From NCBI GenBank assembly GCA_002402375.1, contig DHFT01000014.1, positions 1-18,089 on the forward strand: a DNA stretch of 18,089 bases, given 5' to 3'. Shown in pieces: positions 13,856 to 18,089 of this stretch (the stretch's first letter is position 1; each line of letters starts with the position of its first letter). This stretch comes from Elusimicrobia bacterium UBA4817 (lineage in GTDB: Bacteria; Elusimicrobiota; UBA8919). Made by a program: the position numbers and the translations under genes. The notes under the pieces were generated by a model that was given only the letters and a program-made list of their open reading frames with translations, had not been told where the DNA came from and did no database searches.

Positions 13856-13904
13856 GGTAGCGAACTGTCTTTAGACCGTTCATATCTAAAGACCCTGCCC
13901 TACC
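13856..13904. repeat. 49-base imperfect palindrome after the RND gene
   Basis: GTCTTTAG (13867-13874) and CTAAAGAC (13886-13893) form an 8-bp stem with an 11-base loop; GGTAG (13856-13860) and CTACC (13900-13904) form an outer stem. There is no T-run directly after it, so an intrinsic terminator is doubtful, though it marks the end of the efflux operon. The rest of the 13848-13952 gap holds a possible ECF promoter. Confidence 0.65.
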
Positions 13905-13920
13905 TTACTGCTTTGCCGGG

Positions 13921-13948
13921 TAAACCTTTTTTTGTTTGAAGCGTCTAA
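13921..13948 (+). promoter_or_regulatory. possible ECF-sigma-type promoter
   Basis: TAAAC (13921-13925) and CGTCTAA (13942-13948) are separated by 16 bases. This resembles the AAC ... CGTC/GTCTAA pattern of many extracytoplasmic-function sigma promoters and lies directly before the ECF sigma gene, where autoregulation is common. No second copy was found before the other genes of the module, so support is thin. A start near 13954 would make the ATG at 13953 unusable. Confidence 0.35.
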
Positions 13949-13952
13949 CTAT

Positions 13953-14567
13953 ATGGAAACGGATAATTTTGTTGTATCGGGATTTGAAATGCGCCACAGA
14001 AATACACAGAAATACACAGAAAAAAGTAGTTTGAAATTCAGTGAAATTCTGTGCCATTCTGTGGCTTATTTTGACGAAATCATAAAAAAACATCAACAAA
14101 AAATTTATGCAGTTGTTTTTGCGCTGGTCAGAAACGAAGCCGAAACTGACGAAATTGTTCAGCAAACATTCGTAAATGCATTCAAGGGTTTAAAAAAATT
14201 CCGTGCCGATTCCTCAATTGAAACATGGATTATCAGGATTGCCTTAAATAACGCGAAGTCATATTTCAGAAAAAGAAAATTCTTATCATTTTTTTACGCT
14301 CCCGAAGGAAAAACCGCGGATATCAAAGATGATGTCCAAAATACGGAAAAAGCCGCAGAAAATGAGGAGATAAAAAAAATGGTTAACAAAGCGCTCGCCA
14401 AACTGCCTTTTCGTCAGAAAGAGGTTTTTGTGATGAAACATATAAACGGTTTTTCCATAACGGAGATTTCACAAACGCTCGGTATCGCAGAAGGCAGTGT
14501 TAAAGCGAACATTTTCAAAGCAATAAAAAATCTGCAAAAATATCTGGAGGATTACTGTGGAATGTAA
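13953..14567 (+). CDS. ECF-type RNA polymerase sigma factor (RpoE-like)
   Basis: Extracytoplasmic-function sigma-70 factor. Region 2 starts near FDEIIKKHQQKIYAVVFALV and includes ETDEIVQQTFVNAFKGL and ETWIIRIALNN. Region 4 (KALAKLPFRQKEVFVMKHINGFSITEISQTLGIAEGSVKANIFKAIKNL) contains the DNA-binding helix-turn-helix. It directs polymerase to a small stress regulon and is held by the anti-sigma factor encoded next, whose GTG start overlaps its end. The start is uncertain: this ATG, an upstream TTG (13932), ATG 13989 and GTG 14061 are all in frame, and none has a good Shine-Dalgarno sequence. The first 35-45 residues are encoded by a CACAGAA palindrome and are not family sequence. GTG 14061 (VAYFDEII...) would match typical ECF length best. 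Confidence 0.9.
   Translation: METDNFVVSGFEMRHRNTQKYTEKSSLKFSEILCHSVAYFDEIIKKHQQKIYAVVFALVRNEAETDEIVQQTFVNAFKGLKKFRADSSIETWIIRIALNNAKSYFRKRKFLSFFYAPEGKTADIKDDVQNTEKAAENEEIKKMVNKALAKLPFRQKEVFVMKHINGFSITEISQTLGIAEGSVKANIFKAIKNLQKYLEDYCGM
13993..14065. repeat. CACAGAA-family palindrome in the sigma-factor N-terminus
   Basis: GCCACAGAA (13993-14001) and TTCTGTGGC (14057-14065) are exact inverted copies, 73 bases end to end. Inside, CACAGAA recurs with a 10-base step on the left, and TTCTGTG occurs again on the right. It resembles, but is distinct from, the CCACAGAT...ATCTGTGG repeat at 16954-17086. Confidence 0.8.
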
Positions 14568-14958
14568 AGATATACAAAAAGAATTATATTTTTATATCAA
14601 CAATGAACTTGCAACGGAAAAAAAATCTGAGCTGGAAGAGCATTTGAAAAAATGTTCCGTCTGTCAGGGACTCTTAAATGATTGTTCTAAAACACTTGAA
14701 ATGATAGATAAAAATCCCGTTAAATTGCCGGGAAAAAACTGGGATTATTTTGCTTCCGAAATTTTGGAAAAAATTCACGGAAAAAGACGGTTTGTGTTCT
14801 GGAAGCCAGCCCTTGCATTCGGGTTAAGTTTATTTATTTTTGTTGCCGGTTACAGTTATTTACATCAAAAAAAATTACAGGTATCAGCCGTCTCGCAGGA
14901 AATGGAAGAACTGATTACTTATCTGACAAATTTTGATATACCGGAGTTGTATCAATAA
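14557..14958 (+). CDS. zinc-finger transmembrane anti-sigma factor
   Basis: Anti-sigma factor of 133 residues. An N-terminal zf-HC2/ZAS domain has His29-x3-Cys33-x2-Cys36 (with Cys3 as a possible fourth ligand). A linker and one membrane helix (about 81-102, PALAFGLSLFIFVAGYSYL) follow, then a short periplasmic tail of about 30 residues. It should sequester the ECF sigma factor at the inner membrane until an envelope signal frees it; a tail this short suggests sensing through another periplasmic protein, perhaps the Spy-like product downstream. The GTG start is well supported by GGAGG six bases upstream (14546-14550), and the gene overlaps the sigma gene by 11 bases. The stop codon abuts the heptanucleotide array. 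Confidence 0.92.
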   Translation: MECKDIQKELYFYINNELATEKKSELEEHLKKCSVCQGLLNDCSKTLEMIDKNPVKLPGKNWDYFASEILEKIHGKRRFVFWKPALAFGLSLFIFVAGYSYLHQKKLQVSAVSQEMEELITYLTNFDIPELYQ

Positions 14959-15112
14959 AGGCAGGATTAAGTTATCAGGATTAAGGATTAAGATGTCAGG
15001 ATTAAGTTATAAGGATTAAGTAATAAGTTAAAACTTAATTTTTAAAGCGAGTAAAACGAGCGACTTAATCCTTACTACTGCCTTCTTAATCCTTACCACT
15101 TACCACTTAATC
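14958..15112. repeat. inverted heptanucleotide array (array C, the clearest copy)
   Basis: Left arm, ten contiguous 7-mers from 14958 to 15027, all ending in AG: GATTAAG at 14965, 14979, 14986, 15000 and 15014, with AAGGCAG, TTATCAG, ATGTCAG, TTATAAG and TAATAAG between. A 36-base centre follows. Right arm, seven contiguous 7-mers from 15064 to 15112, all starting with CT: CTTAATC at 15064, 15085 and 15106, CTTACTA 15071, CTGCCTT 15078, CTTACCA 15092 and 15099. CTTAATC and CTGCCTT are reverse complements of GATTAAG and AAGGCAG on the left. It fills nearly all of the 169-base gap before the Spy-like gene. No terminator or promoter was recognised in it. Confidence 0.9.
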
Positions 15113-15127
15113 CTGAACGGGGGTTTT

Positions 15128-15619
15128 ATGAAAAGGTTTTTGGTTTTGCTGGTCGGGTTTTTGATGTTGGGTGCGGGTTTTATTTTTTCCGAGCCGCCGA
15201 GCGGGAAAGGAACGCCTGCGGGGAAAGGGAATCCCGCTGAGAACCGGGGCGAAGATGTCGGAAATGTCAGAGAGTATCTGAATATCCGCGAGGAGTTAAA
15301 TCTGACGGATGAGCAGGTAAAGGCGCTTGAAAAAATCCGCACCGATTATAGACGCGATGCAATACAAAGACAGGCGGATGTCAAATTGGCGCGGATGGAT
15401 TTAAGAGAAATCCTTAGACAGGATAAACCGGATTATGCCGCCGCCAAATCAAAGACCAAACAGGTTTCCGAGTTACAACTTGCGTCAAAACTTGCTATGA
15501 TTGATGCGATGGAAAAGGGCTACAACGTCCTGACGAAAGCGCAGCAGGAAAAACTGCCGCAACTTAAAAAAGAAAGAAGAGAAACATGGAAAAGAAATAA
15601 AATGGGCGCAGAAAAATGA
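15128..15619 (+). CDS. Spy/CpxP-like periplasmic protein
   Basis: Small secreted helical protein of 163 residues. A clear signal peptide (about 1-21, MKRFLVLLVGFLMLGAGFIFS) is followed by a glycine/proline/lysine-rich linker to about 43, then a helical domain with the two LTxxQ motifs of the Spy/CpxP/heavy-metal-resistance superfamily: LTDEQ near 58 and LTKAQ near 137. Members are ATP-independent periplasmic chaperones (Spy), stress-pathway inhibitors (CpxP) or metal sensors (CnrX). There is no histidine or cysteine in the whole protein, so a CnrX-like metal site is unlikely. Between an ECF sigma/anti-sigma pair and an export system, it is a good candidate for signal sensing or chaperoning in this module. 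A GGGGG stretch lies four bases before ATG. The stop overlaps the next start (ATGA). Confidence 0.88.
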   Translation: MKRFLVLLVGFLMLGAGFIFSEPPSGKGTPAGKGNPAENRGEDVGNVREYLNIREELNLTDEQVKALEKIRTDYRRDAIQRQADVKLARMDLREILRQDKPDYAAAKSKTKQVSELQLASKLAMIDAMEKGYNVLTKAQQEKLPQLKKERRETWKRNKMGAEK

Positions 15620-16944
15620 AAAATAAAATAGTCCAATGTCCAATGTCCAATGTCCGAGGTCTTTTGACTTTGGACTTCGGACTTCGGACTGTCTTTATAC
15701 TTTTTTTATTATTGACTTCGGACTTCGGACTTCGGACTTCGGATTGTCTCTATTCCCAACCACTTACATGGCAGGATGTTTTAATTGAGGCGAAGAAAAA
15801 TAATCCCGCAATAATTTCGGCGGAAAAATCTGTTGAAAATGCACGGCTGCGATATCAAAGTTCCATAACTTCTTTTCTGCCGCAGTTATCTGCGAATGCC
15901 GGCGTCTCGCAATCGGATTCCGGCGAATCCGACTGGTCAAAGGATTATTCCTACGGTCTTTCCGGACGCCTATCTATATTTTCCGGTTTTGCCGATGTCT
16001 CCGATGTATCCGTAAAAAAAATTCAGTTAAAAATCGCCGAAGCGGAATATGATAAAACGCTTTCAGGAGTAATTTTTAATCTGAAAAAAAGTTTTTATGA
16101 ATTATTGTGGAGTCAGGAAGCGGTTAAACTTGCCGAGCAGATTCTCAAAAGACGCAGTGAAAATTACGAACTGGTTAAATTCAAATATGATGCCGGCAGA
16201 GAAGATAAGGGTTCTCTTCTTCGGGTAGAAGCGGACAAAGAGCAGGCGGAATATGAACTGTCAAAAGCGAAAAGGAATGTTGTTTCCGCAGTAAAGCAAC
16301 TTTTCAAAGATATGGGTGAAGATTCAGGAGATATATCGGAAATACCGGTTGCTGCGGGAAGTTTTACGATAAACGAGTCCACAGCGGTTCCGGTTTTCGG
16401 CGAGTTACTCGTCAATATACCGGATTATATCATTGCAAAAAATAATCTGGAAAAATCGGAATATGATTTAAGAGCAGCGAAAAGCCAGTTGTATCCCGAA
16501 GTTTCCGTTTCCGGCAGTATTTCTAAAAGCGGCGACAGTTGGCCTCCGCCGGACGAAAGGCGTTCAATATCGCTCAATTTGTCGTATCCCTTTTTTCCCG
16601 GCGGCAGGAATTACTATGATGTAAAAATAGCGCAAACCGATAAAGCGATTTCGGAAGAAGCGTTTCGTTCAACCCGACAGCAACTTACTTCATCGCTCTT
16701 TTCCGTCTGGAACGATTTTATTAATGCGGTTGAGAGCGTGAAGGTTTCTGAGATGTACTTTAAGGCGTCGGAAGAACAATCAAAAATCACTTCAATGAAA
16801 TATATCAACGGACTTGCTTCCTATCAGGATTGGTACACCGTTGAAAATGATTTTACCAATTCGCAGCGTTCTTTATTAAATGCCAAAAAAAATGCGGTGA
16901 TTTCGGAAGCGGAGTGGAAAAATGTTTTAGGATTGGGAGAGTAA
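15616..16944 (+). CDS. TolC-like outer-membrane efflux protein (second system)
   Basis: Outer-membrane factor of 442 residues with two OEP repeats, starting with PLTWQDVLIEAKKNNPAIISA near residue 49. Typical features include NNLEKSEYDLRAAKSQLYPEVSVSGSIS and the NLSYPFFPGGRNYYDVK turn. It is translationally coupled to the Spy-like gene and followed by a second adaptor, so it should be the outer channel of a separate tripartite exporter. The signal-peptide region is abnormal: the hydrophobic core (VFILFLLL, about 26-33) is flanked on both sides by repeat-encoded segments containing DFGLRT, which put charged residues on the cleavage side. Removing them would leave an ordinary signal peptide ending in SDCLYSQ, so the array seems to have grown inside an existing signal sequence. 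Confidence 0.92.
   Translation: MKNKIVQCPMSNVRGLLTLDFGLRTVFILFLLLTSDFGLRTSDCLYSQPLTWQDVLIEAKKNNPAIISAEKSVENARLRYQSSITSFLPQLSANAGVSQSDSGESDWSKDYSYGLSGRLSIFSGFADVSDVSVKKIQLKIAEAEYDKTLSGVIFNLKKSFYELLWSQEAVKLAEQILKRRSENYELVKFKYDAGREDKGSLLRVEADKEQAEYELSKAKRNVVSAVKQLFKDMGEDSGDISEIPVAAGSFTINESTAVPVFGELLVNIPDYIIAKNNLEKSEYDLRAAKSQLYPEVSVSGSISKSGDSWPPPDERRSISLNLSYPFFPGGRNYYDVKIAQTDKAISEEAFRSTRQQLTSSLFSVWNDFINAVESVKVSEMYFKASEEQSKITSMKYINGLASYQDWYTVENDFTNSQRSLLNAKKNAVISEAEWKNVLGLGE
15631..15743. repeat. heptanucleotide arrays around a signal-peptide core (array D)
   Basis: GTCCAAT at 15631, 15638 and 15645 with a variant GTCCGAG at 15652; then CTTTTGA 15661, CTTTGGA 15668, CTTCGGA 15675 and 15682; then, after 27 non-repeat bases encoding the hydrophobic core, four CTTCGGA units at 15716-15743. 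All blocks are in strict 7-base steps. The left GTCCAA-type units are partly complementary to the right TTTGGAC/TTCGGAC stretch, so the transcript could fold back. Confidence 0.85.
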
Positions 16945-16952
16945 AAAATGAA

Positions 16953-17086
16953 ACCACAGATGGACGCAGATTGTCGCGGATGACAGTATTGTTGTCATTC
17001 TGAGGACGAAGTCCGAAGAATCTCAAAGACGAGATGCTTTACTTCGTTCAGAATGACGAGCAGTGTTTATCTGTGTGAATCTGTGG
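16953..17086. repeat. nested palindromic repeats: one family inside another
   Basis: Outer pair: CCACAGAT (16954-16961) and ATCTGTGG (17079-17086), with further GACGCAGAT-type units on the left. Inner pair: GTCATTCTGA (16994-17003) and TCAGAATGAC (17048-17057), with a central ATCTC/GAGAT stem. This fills the 166-base gap between the TolC-like and adaptor genes. The outer family also occurs at 2284-2327 and 2421-2460. No promoter was recognised, so the adaptor is probably read through from upstream. Confidence 0.82.
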
Positions 17087-17110
17087 GAAAGTTTTATTAG
17101 AGGTGAACAA

Positions 17111-18055
17111 ATGAAAAAAATAATTATCTCGGTTGTCGTGCTGCTCTTAATAGTCGGCGGAATATTTTTAATTAAGAAAAAGAAAAAAAACGGGCAATTC
17201 GCGGAAATTCAGCCGACGAGAGGTTCTATCGCCGTTGAGTTTCGCGAAACAGGCACAGTCAGTCCGAGGAACCGTCTGGAAATAAAACCGCAGGTTTCCG
17301 GACGCATAGAAGATGTTCTCGTTGTTGAAGGACAGAATGTCCGAAAAGGCGAGGTTATCGCGTGGATGAGTTCAACCGACCGTGCCGCGCTTTTAGATGT
17401 CGCCCGCGAAAAAGGTGATGCGGAATTCCAAAAATGGTCGGATGCCTACAAACCGACTCCGCTCATTTCGCCTTTAGACGGTTTTATTATTGCAAGAAGC
17501 AAAGAGCCGGGGCAGAGTGTCTCGGTCAACGATGTAATTCTGGTAATGGCGGATAAACTGATAGTTGAGGCGGTTGTGGATGAAACAGACCTGCGTTATA
17601 TCAAACTTGGGCAGGATGTAAAAATATTTCTGGACGCTTATCCGGACAAGTACTTTTCGGGAACGGTGGAACATATCGCTTATGAATCAACGGTAATAAA
17701 TAATGTCACCGTGTATGAAGTAAAAATTAAGCCGGAAAATCCGCCGTCTAATTTCCGTTCCGGTATGACGGCGACCATAGAAGTGATCGCTGACAAAAGA
17801 GAGGATGTTCTGCTTCTTCCGTCGGATGTAATAATTGAAAAAGGCAGCAAAAAATTCGTCAGAGTTAAGACAGCCGGCGGTAAATCCGAGTTAAGGGAAA
17901 TCAAAACAGGAATTACCGACGGTAAAAAAATAGAGATTACGGAAGGCATTGACGAAGGAGACATAATTTTAACCGGCGTAAAGGTTTCAAAAAGAAACAG
18001 AACCGCGCAAACAAGGGCCGGCAGTATTCCCGGCCTTGGCGGCGTCCGCCGTTAA
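17111..18055 (+). CDS. HlyD/MacA-like periplasmic adaptor with shortened hairpin
   Basis: Membrane-fusion protein of 314 residues. It has an N-terminal membrane anchor (about 4-21) followed by a polylysine stretch (KKKKK, 22-26), and no lipobox. The lipoyl halves (about 56-85, IKPQVSGRIEDVLVVEGQNVRKGE, and 119-135, ISPLDGFII) are separated by only about 30 residues, so the coiled-coil hairpin is very short. Beta-barrel (150-225) and membrane-proximal domains follow. The GSIAVEFRETGTVSPRNRLEIKPQVSG stretch, shortened here to its start, resembles adaptors of MacB-type ABC exporters, so an ABC permease and ATPase may follow past the window. AGGTGA lies four bases before this ATG. A longer reading from 17063 would begin in repeat DNA and is rejected. 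Confidence 0.92.
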   Translation: MKKIIISVVVLLLIVGGIFLIKKKKKNGQFAEIQPTRGSIAVEFRETGTVSPRNRLEIKPQVSGRIEDVLVVEGQNVRKGEVIAWMSSTDRAALLDVAREKGDAEFQKWSDAYKPTPLISPLDGFIIARSKEPGQSVSVNDVILVMADKLIVEAVVDETDLRYIKLGQDVKIFLDAYPDKYFSGTVEHIAYESTVINNVTVYEVKIKPENPPSNFRSGMTATIEVIADKREDVLLLPSDVIIEKGSKKFVRVKTAGGKSELREIKTGITDGKKIEITEGIDEGDIILTGVKVSKRNRTAQTRAGSIPGLGGVRR

Positions 18056-18063
18056 AAAAGTAT

Positions 18064-18080
18064 AAACCGCAGAGATTTCC
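18064..18080. repeat. possible start of another CGCAGA-type repeat
   Basis: ACCGCAGAGAT just after the last stop codon resembles the left arm of the CACAGAT/GCAGAT family. The copy would run off the window, so it cannot be verified. Confidence 0.3.
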
Positions 18081-18089
18081 TAAGTTAAG

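Noticed and set aside
13867..13893. Intrinsic terminator after the RND pump
   Set aside because: The stem is good, but the bases after it are C-rich and the T7 run (13927-13933) is more than 30 bases away.
14958..15112. CRISPR-like array
   Set aside because: Units are only 7 bases, contiguous, with no spacers of constant size, and the arms are inverted relative to each other; no cas genes are present.
15128..15619. CnrX-type metal sensor
   Set aside because: The LTxxQ superfamily fits, but the protein has no His or Cys to form the CnrX metal site; a Spy/CpxP-like role is more likely.
17063..17110. Upstream extension of the second adaptor gene from a GTG at 17063
   Set aside because: Those codons lie in the right arm of the CACAGAT repeat, while ATG 17111 has AGGTGA just before it and starts a normal membrane anchor.

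Overview
The window is a gene-dense, AT-rich (roughly 40% GC by eye) stretch with every gene on the + strand. It comes from a diderm (Gram-negative type) bacterium: there are two TolC-type outer-membrane factors, a lipoprotein adaptor, an RND pump and a Spy/CpxP-like periplasmic protein. No taxonomic marker is present. The density of short palindromic and tandem repeats, many inside genes, recalls genomes from uncultured candidate phyla (Omnitrophota or Elusimicrobiota-like lineages), but that is only an impression.

Layout. (1) 47-2305: signal peptidase I (lepB), then an NfeD-like membrane protein and an SPFH/band-7 protein, a classic pair. (2) 2314-7728: hemW followed by three overlapping genes, a GT2 glycosyltransferase of the polyprenyl-phosphate-sugar synthase type, a B12-binding-domain radical SAM protein, and a multi-spanning GT-C (PMT/ArnT-like) glycosyltransferase. 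They look like a cassette that makes, modifies and transfers a lipid-linked sugar. (3) 7725-13847: a self-contained tripartite efflux operon. It has a strong sigma-70 promoter with a near-perfect palindromic operator over the start site, then a TetR regulator, a TolC-like protein, a lipoprotein adaptor without an alpha-hairpin, and an RND pump. (4) 13921-18055: an envelope-stress-like module with an ECF sigma factor, a zinc-finger transmembrane anti-sigma factor, a Spy/CpxP-like protein, a second TolC-like protein and a second short-hairpin adaptor. Its inner-membrane transporter would lie beyond the right edge.

What stands out is the repeats. A family of heptanucleotide arrays (units ending in AG on one arm and starting with CT on the other, kept in strict 7-nt register and often in inverted arms) occurs four times. 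One copy is intergenic (14958-15112), one forms a loop of HemW (2492-2533), and two supply most of the signal-peptide region of the two TolC proteins (8417-8536 and 15631-15743). A second family (GCAGAT/CACAGAT, 9-12 nt period) supplies the stop codon of the SPFH gene, the start codon of hemW and another HemW loop, and brackets a different palindrome before the last gene. Further palindromes sit inside the sigma-factor N-terminus, the GT2 gene and the lepB-nfeD gap. Repeats have therefore repeatedly become coding sequence at tolerant protein sites: termini, signal peptides and surface loops.

No gene-free stretch exceeds 170 bases. No tRNA, rRNA, CRISPR or transposase gene was seen.
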